Origin: Archilochus colubris
Taxonomy: Eukaryota; Chordata; Aves; Apodiformes; Trochilidae
Direction of reading: 5' to 3'
Assembly (NCBI GenBank): GCA_023079485.1
Contig: CM041090.1
Location: 32,080,874 to 32,144,873, forward strand
Length of the DNA: 64,000 nucleotides
Shown here: piece after piece, positions 36,129-48,600 of the stretch
How positions within the stretch are numbered: position 1 is the stretch's first letter
Layout of the letters: every line of letters starts with the position of its first letter
Program-made: the position numbers and the translations under genes
Notes under the pieces: model-generated
What the model saw: only the letters and a program-made list of their open reading frames with translations
Database searches by the model: none
Told to the model about the DNA's origin: nothing

Positions 36129-39100
36129 TTTCCTTCTGCTTCAAAACTGCACCCTGTCCTGCGTAAAGCCCAGAGAAAACCCGATAGCAGTACCTCCCCC
36201 TCTGCTGGGAAGCCTCTCTTATGCAACCCCCCTGGCAGCTGAGAAAATATATTGCACATCCCAGCCCTGCATGCTGTTCCTCAAAACTCTGTAATAAACA
36301 TAGCACATTCATAGGTAGACAATATTTGCCATTTACAGAGTTATTAATAAAATGTGTACAGAAATGTCCTTTCATGCTCTTGGCCTGAGTCATATGTATA
36401 AAATTAAAGATCTGACTTAATTTTATTTTTTTTTTAACAGGAGATATCTAAAATGAAGCCAAATGGATGATTTCCTATTTTGGCGGCCAGGATTTCCTAT
36501 TTGTAAGACAGTGAAATCGTCAAACAATTTAAGAAAAGATGCTGGGCTTTGAGGGAAGGAGATTTAGATAGGTTTTACTTAAAAATTAGATTTATTTTCA
36601 TTCAATCCTACAGAGAGAAACAAGCTCAATAGTAAGTTCCATTACTTGGTGTCTGCAAAGCACTGGTTTGTTGACAGCCTTTCTTTTATTCTGAAAACTA
36701 CAGAATGGATAATGTGATATCCCTTTGAAATAAAGAATTGGTGGTCCCCATGTCTGGATGTATTAACATTTTGGATTTGACATGACCAAAAGCAGCAGTC
36801 GCGAAGAAAAATGTTGAGTAAGAGATTGCACTCACCCCAACTGGCTCATTTCAGACAGAAGTCTAAACCCACTAAAAACTCCTGCAGCACAATTTTCTGC
36901 ACTAGAATGCACCTAAAAATTCATGATCTACAGAGTCAGCTTTCTACAACAGAAGCTTTGTACCTCCACTCAGCTGTAGCTCTTTAATCATGTCTCTGTT
37001 TTTTAAGGGGAAAGTTAAATTCAAAAGCAATAAAACACAAATTAAATAAAACTAAATTTTATACTATGCTGTTTGCCTGGCAAATCTTCTGAAAGAAATA
37101 TTTGAAAGTTTACCAAACAGATCAAGTAATGATATTTTCCAGACTCTGGTTTTATCATCAAGTAGTTTAAGCAATGATAAATGGCTTTTGGCCATTACTG
37201 GTCAGATAAGTACCAGTCAAAGGGCTGGGAGATTGTGGTGATGGTGTTGATATTGCTGTTGTTTTTTAGTTCTAGTCTAAGTTGGTGTGTGTATCTCAAG
37301 ATGGTTTTCAGTTGTTGAGTAACTGCTCCATTTGTCTCCCTTCTACTGGTAAAAACAGATGGGTCCAATTCTTCTCCCAGACACAAAGAATTGAAGACCA
37401 TATTTAAGGGCAAAATTAAGCCCCTGTGACCTTATAAATTAGCTTATATGTTCCTTGACATTTAAGAATGCAAGTTTTCTATTTTTTCATTAAAACATCC
37501 AAAAACTGCATTAAACATTTCAAAGTTGTAGATGTGCCAAAAAAAGAAGCTGGGATTTTGTGTCTGTCCTTTGCATATACAATGTAAGATTTCCCTTTGA
37601 ATTTTCTTATGTCCCACATTTAAAAAAAATCCAAGTGATGACACTCAATATTTTCAACAGACCTCACTGATATTTGACAGTCCTTCATAGAACACCTACA
37701 TGGCATTATTTTTTCAGAAATTTCAGTATTTGTGCTACAGTAACCCGAGTTAGTAATTATAAGAACAGAACAATGCTAGTATATGTCCTTCTCCTGCTGA
37801 AAAAAAAGAACAAAGGCCCTGGATGTGATTCCAAATAAGTCTATCTCTTGGGATTCTTTTGTATTAACTTAAAGTACAATGAACCATAATAGTATGTTTT
37901 CTTGAGAACTTGGCTGTACCCCAGGTCTCCGATAGTTCTTTCTTTTTTCTGCTTCCTTGCCCAGTAGTGATACTGAACTCCCTTTACTTTGCCATTGAAG
38001 TCAAGCATCAGTAAAGAGTTAATTTTGCTAACACATTCAGATACAAGTTTTCTTTATCAAGTACTTTCAAGCAAGATCTTCTAAGCAAAGACTCCATAAA
38101 TGAATATACTCTTGAGTTTCCGGCTCCTTCTACAATGCATAAAAAAATACAAAAAAAGACATTTTATTTAATGAAACAGCTGTAACTTATACCTAGTCAT
38201 AGTGTTCTATTAGTGTCTGTCTAAATTTCAAAATGTTGTCATTATCTTAGATTTTTATAGTGCTGAATTCAAATTCAGATTCTAGTCTTGCATTGGTTTC
38301 ATACCATGTTGTGTATTCCAGAAATAGTGTTTCCACACCCAATTTCTCTGGCTATCAATGGTGAAAACTGATATTAAAACAGGAAGAAATGGTCCTTCCA
38401 GGAATCAAGAAAGGTATGTACAAGAAGTTTAATTACTGTGTTCTAGCATCTTCCACTATTGGCAGGGGACAGTCTCCAGCTCTATGTTTGCAATGAGCTA
38501 TTGTGATGTATGTCATAGTATTTCCAAGAATCTCATCCACTTGAAGGAGATTGTTTTGAAGGAGCTATTTGGTGCCTTTGGGAGCCAAACTAATTAGCTG
38601 CTTTAGTATTCTAGCCTCATTTTCAACAATCTGAGCTCAAATTTATAAGAGAAAGACATTTTAACTAATATTGTTATCCCATTCCCTGGAAACATTAACT
38701 CATCCCTAGAGAGTAAACCTTCTAAAGTATAAACCTATTGTAGCAGATCCTCAACTGCAACATTATTCTTTCTTGGGCTGGAAAAAGGCAAAAGCATTCT
38801 TAGTTTATCTGTTTTAGAGAGCAACTAAACAATAGACATTACAAGTTCTTTTGTCTGTTCAGAAAACATTAATTCCTGTGAAAAAAGGAAATATATTTTC
38901 CTTCATTAACTAGAATGATATTTGCAGTCATGAGTACAAGTATAATTCTGGTTTTCTGTCAAAAAATAAATACATCCTGGCATAAATGAGCTCAGGCTCA
39001 TAACACTCTGAAAAAATTATATTTCTGACAAAATATGCTCTGTCAAATGGACTGCATTATTTCTGTTCTTCATTTGTTGTCCCTTCAGTGCCTAGGAAAA

Positions 39101-39496
39101 CTGATTAATTATTATATGCAGGTCCAAGTCATTTACCCATTACCTGGGGAAAATGTGTGTTTGCATTCTGTAAAAGCAATTGAAGGGATTGGATTAAGTT
39201 TTGGATCCTAATGCCATTGATACAGCTAAGACCAATATGGATACTCTGTGTATCTATTTGAAAGCAGTGTTAAGTACTAGAATCTGTGGAAACAATCTCT
39301 CGATGGTAGCTAAATCACTAACAGCAATCACAGAGTGCAGGTTTTCTATTGCATTTTTACACCGAGTTACGTATGCAGAGTATTATGAAAAGTTATTTGA
39401 CTGGTGCCCCTACCAGCTGCAAGATCAAAGCTTTGGTAGCTCACAGCCTTTGGATTCAGTCTTCACAAGTCTCAGTCTTCTCGTGCTGGAGGTGAG
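36129..39496. other. Gene-free stretch
   Basis: Nothing recognised apart from a T run ending in an acceptor-like 'aacag' (36424-36440) and a 12-base direct repeat, 'gatttcctattt', at 36469 and 36491. Confidence 0.45.
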
Positions 39497-39600
39497 AGCT
39501 GCCATCCTTACGAGTAAGGAAAACTGAGCTGTGGCATGGTTGGTTTATTTGCATAGGGCCACACAGCAAGTCAGTGATAGAGCAGCTCAGGAGCAGGAGG
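39497..39600 (+). mobile_element. Relic MIR SINE (core and 3' region)
   Basis: The order 'ccatccttacgagtaagg', 'aaaactgagctgtggca', 'agggccacacagcaagtca' and 'gtgatagagcagctcagg' follows the MIR consensus segments (about 'tacagatgaggaaactgagg', 'aggtcacacagc', 'agtggcagagc'). Birds retain few, old MIR copies, and the divergence here fits that. Ends are approximate. Confidence 0.65.
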
Positions 39601-42600
39601 TGGGGAGGTGCTGGCCCACAGGAGGCCAGGAACACACCGTGTTGCTGGGGTGGTCGGGCTCTGGGCCAGAACAAGCTGAGACGTTCTAGGATAAGTTGGC
39701 AGAACGCGCTCTGCAAAGTTTTCCTCCATTTATTTTATTATGTAGTGAGTGATACAGCAAAATACCCTATCTTAAAAGGATAAAAAAATAGCCACAGGTT
39801 CAGAGAGGCTTTATTCTGCTGAATGCCAGCCTGAAGAAATGGAAGATGGAAAAAGCTACTAAAGAAAGTAACAAGATAAATTAACACTTTGAAAAACAGG
39901 TCCTTCTGTTATAAGAAATCTTTTTAACATGTAGTTCATAATTTTCATATTTAAGGTCACTTTTGCAAAGCATTTTTAATGCGCATAATATATTTACATA
40001 AAATGTATTAAAGTGCTCAACAAAACATTTAGCTGATAGGTTGGATATTAAGTAATATTTTTTGAAGTCCCACATTGAGAGGAAGAGAATGAAGGAATTT
40101 TGACGTGGTCATTAGCTTGTAAGATTGAAGCAGTTCATTGGTATCTATTCCATGTGTTAGCCTCTGGCCCTCAGAGAGGCAATAGGACTGTTTAACTTGA
40201 AGAAAACAAGATTTTTTTTTTAAAAAAAAGAAGTACTGAAAAAAGTACTTTTCCCCGGAAAATCTGCTTAATGCTGGCAATATTAAGTCATGGGCATAGC
40301 TCTGTGGCTTAGGACTCTTGGAGCACTGAGCTAAAACTTGAAACTGGGCCCCTGGGTCCCTGGTGACAGAGTCAGTGTAATGTTACAGGAATGCTCATGT
40401 TTTTGAACACAGGGAAAATTTCAGCAGTTGATTCCTGCTCCTTTTCTCTCCCCATTCTTCTTTCCTTTGCAGAAATGTCATTTACTTAATTAGAATAAAT
40501 GGGCTACACTACGTATTTGAACCAAATCTGGGATGTAGCAATATTTGGATGTACCCTCAACCACAAACTCAGCATGCCCGTGCCTCTACAATGTTGACTT
40601 TGGACTCTTGAGAACCTAAGAACAACTGAGGCACTTGAGGCAGGACAACTGGATAAAAAGAAGAAATTTGTGGGCCGAGAAGTTTGCTAAATGCTGTGTT
40701 CTAAAAGGCAGCTCTGTACACAAAGAATAAGGGGAGGAATATTTTATTCAGGTGATTCAACACAAATGAGATAGTAAGATTTCAACAGAGCAAAAGATTG
40801 ATGGGTAATTAATGCAGGTAGGCACACTCAGGCAGGCACCTTCTGAAAACTGACACCCCAAAACTCATATGATTAATACTATGCTACCCATAGAGACTAA
40901 AACTTACAAAGTCAATTTGAATTTTTGACTATTTAAATGAAAAAGTAGTATGCTCTCAAAGGAACCTGACGTGTTTCTAAAAAAAGATTTTCTATGTTTC
41001 TAAAACATGTTTCACAGGGGGGGTTTGGGGTTTTTTTTTTTTGTTTGTTTTGGGGTTTTTGTTTGGGGTTTTTTTTACTTTCTTTAATTTTCACATCAAT
41101 ATAAAAGAAGCAGACACTTCAGTTCCTTCTGTGGGATTTTCCCACATCCAGGCAGGCTTCCTCCCCTAGGAGGGACCTTTTTCCTCTAAAGTTTAGGCAA
41201 CAAATATCTATTAATTTAATGCACTGTCCTTGTTTACACATTCCTGAGAACCACCTAAATACGTCTCTTGGGTACAGAGGAGGAAAAAGTAAACTAGTGA
41301 GCTCTAAAGAAAAAAATCAGAGGCACAACTTTGGCTTCTGATGACAGGAGTAATGACACTTTTCATTTTGTCAAATTTAGAACAAATTCTAAAATCACTT
41401 TTTTTGAAGACAGAATAGAACTCAAAACTATTTAGCCTAAATTTTCTTTTGCTTCTGGTAAAATGTAAGTTCTAGGCTGTAGTAGGTTTTTCTGTTTTGT
41501 TTTGCTATAATTTTATTCCCATGGTAATCCCAGAAGCAGGACAAGAATTAATTTCAAACAAGTATCTTTATTGTTTGCATAGCTCAGTATTCTGGTTAAT
41601 TACAAAAATATGTTTGTTGTTTTTTTCATTCAATTTTCTTTGAGAAGATGATGGTTCAAATTAAAGGAGAAAGGTTTTGCAAAACTCAACAGTTTTGTGA
41701 AACTTTAAACTATTTCTCTTTATGTTGTCTGAAGTTTTGAAAAGTTTTAAATGCCACCAGTACTTCATTATTATTTTTGAAATTATCAAAGACCTAAATC
41801 AGTCACTGAATATGGCTAATTAAGCTCAAGCAAATAATAGGGGATGAATTTTCTAATCACACCATCACTCTAATATATATTTTTTTGCATTCACTGTGGG
41901 TGAAATTGGTTCGAGAACAAAGGTCAACAAATAGACAGTTGGTCATCCAAATTCCATGAGCACCTCAGGCTTAAATATTGCAATGAACAGCATGTAGATT
42001 CTCATTGAAGAAGACAAACATCTGTTGAGCAGAGAAGGAAGGGTTAGCTAACTTTCTTTGAGAAATAAGAATGCAAATTGAAGTGGAAATAATCTTCACA
42101 TTTCGTTCACAGTCCTGAAGGTGAGGACATTTCAAAATCATTAAACATTCAGCCCAGGCTTGGGTGACACAAAAACCTTAGCATTCACCAGAAGATATCA
42201 AAAGATGCAAGCTTATTTCTTCATGATCTATGCTGCCATTCTTCCAAGATCACTGGAGAGTCTCTCACTGTATATCAGTGAAATACATTACTGTAAAACT
42301 TCAGAACAATCTTGAACTTTAACAGAAATCATGATTTGAAAAATCAGCTAATATGTTACTTCTTAGAACAGTGTAGTCTTCCAGTAATGAAAAACTAACA
42401 GCAATTTGTTATCAGCATTTTAACAGAACAAATAAGATTTTTCTCGTGTTTGTGCTAATTCCACTTCTTCCAGTGGTGGTGCATTGAAGACAAAGGTAGA
42501 GATATCCAAAGACTTAGACTGGCTTCTACTTTTTTGATTACCATACAAAAATATTCTCTTCGGATTCAGGAAGAAACGAAAACATTTGTATATACTGTAA

Positions 42601-45600
42601 TGTGGGCACATAATATATCTGATTTTTTTATAGGAACAGAAATGTCCAATAAAGCTCACCTAATTGGCACACCTCCAGTAAAGTCATTAAAAATCAGATT
42701 ATGCAGAAAATTATGCAGCTCGAATGTTGCCTTTAGGAAACATCTCCCATTTGGTCCAATTGCTTCATTCCAGAGTTTAATTTTGATATTGCCCAGCGTG
42801 TTTATATTTCCTAGAAATAAGTTGTCTCCATCTGCCATATTCTACCAGAATCCAAAGTTTAAAGTTGCCCCACTGGATACAAGAGAAGAATAAAATCTGT
42901 TAGCTGTGGTGTGTATAATCAATAATTTTATTCATTTCTACTGTGGCTTTCAAAAATAGAATGTGTACTAAATGGCACAGGAAAAAACTGAAGCAAATCT
43001 TGAAGGATATACAACACGATTAATGCAATGCAGATTTTGAAAACTTATGTGCAACTCATTATATACCACTCAGAGATTCACTGAGCATCAATCTTTTGTA
43101 CCTGAAACTATAACAGAGGTGAAATCTCAACTCTGTTGAAAGCAGTGGGATATTTCTCTTTGACTTCTAGGGGCCTGGATTTTACCCTAAGCTCATTTTC
43201 TCTCCTGAAAACCCAATTCATGGGGAATTAACTGAAAGGGCAAATTATATCAAAGTGGATTTGTTATCTGTTTCTGTCTTTAGACATGCACCACATACTG
43301 CAGACCTGAGATGATACCAAAGAGAGACTGATTTGAATTACCTTCTTGACTTGAGTCAGTGAGATAAACTCAAATCTTCTCTTTATTCATGTTTCTGGTA
43401 TTTAGGAAACTGATCACTTAGATAATTTCACTGAATAATATCCTTATACACATACATTTTATTTCAGAAACAAAATGAACCTATCCTCTATAGGAGAATT
43501 TTATTATAAGGGATATTTAAATACTTTATTTCAAAAATATCCTTGAAAGAGTATAATAAATTTTTCACAGATCTGCCAGTTATTCCTACTGAATAATTCT
43601 GACTTCTGCATTCTAGTTACTTTAACCAGAGAACAAAATACAAAGGCAAGGAATCTGTAAATTTTTTTTTTATTTATATATCTAATATTCGAGTAAGTAT
43701 ATAGCCAAGTAGCATGGAGACACCATTTCTGCAGGGCCAATATTAAGCCTGGCTCAGCTAGGTACTTCACTATATGCTTTTCCGCAAAAAGTGTGAGATA
43801 TGTCTGTCTGCAAAAGTAGCAGCATTGCTGTCAACATCAGCAACAGTTCTTGTGTCTGAAATTAGACATATCCCAAAAGTCGTGCTGAATTCTCTGTTTT
43901 ATGATTAACTGTTCGAAACCCAGTGTTTGAATTATGAGCCTCTGACATGCAGAGCATCCTTTCATTTTTTTTAACTACTCAGAGTGATCTCCAAATTCCT
44001 CCATGAGCTTCCTTTCCTTCCCTTGCTGATCTGAGATGACCTGAATTAACCATGAAGCAGTATGTGGAAAACATTCTCTCCAATACATCCTCCCCCATTT
44101 CTCACTTTTAATTTATTGGCCACTTGCTCCTATTTTTAATTTTTGTTGTTGCCCAAATTTTCCCATTTCCAGCATATGTTTTAAGATTAAAAAAATCATA
44201 TTTGGCAGATGGTATAAACACTGTATCTCAACAGATGTTTTTAGTGTCAGTGCAAAAAACGGCCACACGCTGATGCGGTTCTGCTTGGCACCATTTCTTG
44301 TCTAGAGAGACTGAAACTGCATGAATATATTCGTTCTCCTGCTGGGTTCTTTTTGTCATTTTTTTCCCCCTCCTTCCCCTTCTCAAGACACTGTGGCAAA
44401 TCTGGTGTTCCTCTGACTTTTTCCCTCTGCATATGACTTCATTTTTTAAGTCGTCTAAGTCATGTTTTTGAAGACACCGATTGACCTGAATTTACCTTTG
44501 AGAATATCACCCTCTCCCTTAGCTGTGTTACCAGAAATATGTTTTCAGGTTAACTTGTAGCCTTTACCGGTTGTTTTCATGTGTCTCAATATCACTATTT
44601 CTCTCCAAAATGCATTTCTATGCAGGCACATGTATCAAAATAGTTAGGGCCTCAGTAAGTACTATCCACAAGTTTGACAGTTTTTTCTATTTACTCAGCT
44701 GGTCATGTTCTTGTACGAGGGAGGTTTTTTATCCAAGCTGTATTTGAATCAGAGGACAGGTTATGTAAGGGCATAATAAAAATATGGCTTTTGTGAAGGC
44801 ACAAGCATGATCCAAAAGAGACTCTCTTGCTAAATCTCCTTCCATCTTCTAATCTGAACAGATTTTTCTGGCTTTCTGATGACATGGAGACTCTTCTGTG
44901 CAAATTTGTGCCAGGTCAGAGCAGAAAATAAGGACTGGAATGGTGGACAAGAGGAAAAAAAAATGAAGCTAAAGGCTATGAATTTAGAGTGCATGCTGAC
45001 CATAAAAATGTCTGCTGGCTAAGTGTTACCAAATGTTGCTATATGAGCTACCACAACATTTCCCTCAGTTTGCAAAAACCTTAATTGTGGTGCTCCAGAT
45101 AACCTCATGTGGCAACTGCTTACAAAAATTGACTCTTTAATGGAAATCTCTTTGCCATATCTTTTCCTTTATTGTCCCTCTGCAAGAAAAAGGAACACAC
45201 TTAAATGAAGAGGGTGGAAGTAAAATAGTTCAAGTGATGAGGGACTTGATTTTTTAAGAATAAGCGTATCTGCCACATCCACAGCCTCACCATGAGCACA
45301 CTCACCTGCCTGCTGAAGAACACTCTCTTTGGAGTTCAGAAAAGGGGTTAGAGAAGGCTTTCCCAGCTGATTGCTTTAGGTGGCAACAGTGATTTGCTAT
45401 TTCTTTCACTTCCAACCTTTTACCTTGCCAGCTGCTCAGAGAAGGAATAAACTCTTTCATGGCACCTTTGAGAAGATGGAATACTGGAGTGTAAGCCTAC
45501 TGAAAGTATAAGGGGAACAGTACTGTAACAGGTATTCTGCACTTTCTACCCAATGCTTTGACTGCTAAGCTACTGCACAAAGCACAGATGTGTGGTAATC

Positions 45601-48600
45601 TTTTTTTTGTTTGCTTTTTTTGTTTTAAAAGAGTGCACCCTGCTCAACAAGGCATAAATTCTTTCAGGGTCAGCCCCTGTATCACAGAGAGCAACAGGAG
45701 TCCAAATTCACCACCTCTGTTTTGCAAGATACTCCCAGAAGTGCTTGCCCCCTCCCCAGACACTGGCTGTGAGGTCCCCACTGGGCTTGGACACCTGTTT
45801 TAGGTATGGATACTTTTGTACAGTGGTCATCCCTTTGGAGCTCATTCAAGCAGACAACCAGCAAATAATGTTGCCCCAGAGATGTGTGGTGTGTCCTCTT
45901 CTTTTTCACAACTGCTTTAGGGGAAACGACATCGTTCTTTGGGCGGAGTACTACAGGTAGCAGCTCCAAGGGTCTGCCCCACTGCTCATTTTGCTTTCCA
46001 CTTGCTACAGATCACTTCTGTACTACCTGGTCCTTCCTCCTCTTTCCACTTTGTGCAAGTAGCTGAAGATATGACTTCAAAATTAGGGTGATGGAGCTCA
46101 GCCTGACCTTAGATAACACTCAGTGGATTATCACATGTCTATGGCAGCCGGCACAAATACACAAGCCTTTAGTGTCAGGGGTACATATGTCATTATTCCG
46201 GCTGCTTTTCTTGCAAACAAATATTTATTTTGGAGAAAGCAGGGGAAATCCAATTCTCTACTTGTGGTTTCGATTTCTTTTGTCTGCAACATGTTCTGCT
46301 AGGGAAGTGATGCACAGTGGTTTCTTTTTCAAATTTGCTTCTGGCTCAGTGAGAAGGTGGGTGGCAGGGCAGTTGGAAGTCATCAAGTACAAGTAATAAT
46401 GTTTGGTAACCTTTTGTATAACTGTCCCCAAACCATTGCGATGGCTTCCTTTTTCTTTTCTAACTGGGGGAAAGATCCTGGGAGGTCCTGAGTTACTTTG
46501 AAATTAGCTGAGAAATTCCAAGTCCTGAATTTAAGCTCCTAAACACAGCACAGAAAAATATCACAAAATCTTTCATACCCATGCTGCAAAAAGGGTGCCA
46601 GCCATATAAAATGGGTAAAGTGAAGCAAGTCTCCTAAGGGCATTAGAAGAAGGCAGCAACAGGGCATTTAACATAAGCAGGCCACGATAACCCCCTCATG
46701 CTAAAATTCAAATCCTAATGTCCTGGGCACCAGTGGAGTAGACAGGATCTTTCTAGAATATTTATATCCAGGATGGAGCAGGTGCCAGATTTGTCTCACC
46801 CCAGTGGCAAGCATAGCTGCCTTATTGCCACCAATTAAGCAAATGTCAGCATGAAAGACATGTTCAGAAAAAAAAATTGCCTCTAGATCCCAGTAGTTGC
46901 AACTGGTTACTTGCTAATGACAAACAGTGATGATTGGTGATATTTATTCATGTGGCAGACTTTCAAAGCAGGAAGTGGAGCTTAGCATCCCTGGCTTCTA
47001 ATGCGTCCCCAAAAGCACTATGAAGGCCCATTCAATGTGCTAATATTCAGCTGTAGTAGTATTTTTTGTGCACAAATTTTGGAAAGGGAGAGACAGTTTA
47101 CCAGCAGATGAAGTTTTTTCATATATGTGCACGAATACATTTATGCCATGGAAGAAGATGGGAAATACCTACTTTCTGACCATGTAATGTTTCCTTCTAT
47201 AGTAGTTTGCCTTCTATTCCTTTTTCTAGAGGAAAAAAATATTCTCTGTCTTCCTTAATTTCCGCTGTGAAGATAAAAGGTAAGAAATTTATATTCATAT
47301 TTTAAAGAAACTCTATTACTTTTAAGTAAGCTGTTATTCTGTTTTACAAGGGTTGCTCACATGCATATTAACATAATGTGAGCACAGATGACAGCTGTAC
47401 ATTTACTGCAGAGTGGTCAAGGAAGTTCTTCGTAACAATGAAGATTTTAAGAACACTGCCAAGTGCAGCACTATTCCCAGATGCTTCCAGGATGACCCAG
47501 GGTCTCATTAAATTGCAAAGAGCTCCACATGAAGGCTTAGCTGATAACTGGAAAGGTGACATTTCTCAGTGTTATCACCCTGCGTAGATTAAGAGCTAAT
47601 GGGATTCATTTCAATCATGGATGCAGTCTTGGTGCAGTCTCAAAGAAAGCCATGACAGTCTCTTATCTACATCAGTACTCTGCATGCACAGGTGACAATA
47701 TTTCCAGAGCACTCAGCTGTTGACAGGAAGAGTGTCAGAAAATATCTGGAATTGCTGATCCCATCAGAAATCAAAAGTAAGAAGAGAAACAGGAAATAAG
47801 GTAGAGCTTTACTGGCACTCAGGGTGTGGAGGACAGACATAATGATAGATAGAATTTAAGCTTCCAATTGAGATGGAATTCTGAGCCAGAAATAAGGATC
47901 ATTCTCAAAAGAAACTCATGAAGAATGGATATGATACATAGAAGCAAACTGTCTTACCCCACAGGAGAAAGCAACATCCAATAGTAAACATATATTCTTT
48001 GGCAGCTATATCAGTGAGGAAGTCGATGCATGTTTGCAGTGAGGATAGAAGTGAGGGTCATTAGTACCAGTTTCATGTAGAAGTCTTTAACAAAGGGAAA
48101 CAATACAAACAATTTCAGAAATTTGAGGAACAGAATCCAGAAGTTCATCTGCAAGAAACAGATGATACTGTTAATTTTATAAGCAGATTCCTCCTTCCTA
48201 TAGCTCAACAGATCCAAAAAAATATAGTAACCCAATTAATCAGATCTTCAAAGGCACACTAATCTTTTCAATAACATCTAGGGCTGGCTTTTTCCTGGAG
48301 AATGATAACAAAACAGTAACAGAAGCAGAACAAGCCAACACTGATGTCTGGAAGTATGAGTATTCATCCTGAGACTCCCCACACATTTCTAGGAATGAAT
48401 ACTGGGCAGTTATCACTGAAGGCTGAGGACTCCTTTTCTTGTGCTGTAACTCTCCGAAATCTATCAAAAGACCCAGAAGCAACCCAGAAAAGCATTGTCT
48501 CTGCTGAAGAATGTCCTCTTTCCAGCTTCCAACAGACTTTCTGCCCACCCATGGTTATTTGCATTTATTGCCTCTCATAAATACACATTTTATTCAAAGA

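Noticed and set aside
35851..36393. 180-codon open frame on the minus strand, the longest in the window
   Set aside because: It is the antisense of the CR1 3' end at 35655-36128 and continues into plain flanking DNA; the sense strand carries the CR1 residues.
42420..42893. Overlapping frames on both strands (119, 79 and 60 codons)
   Set aside because: Neither strand shows a domain, and both are equally open; this looks like a locally stop-poor stretch.
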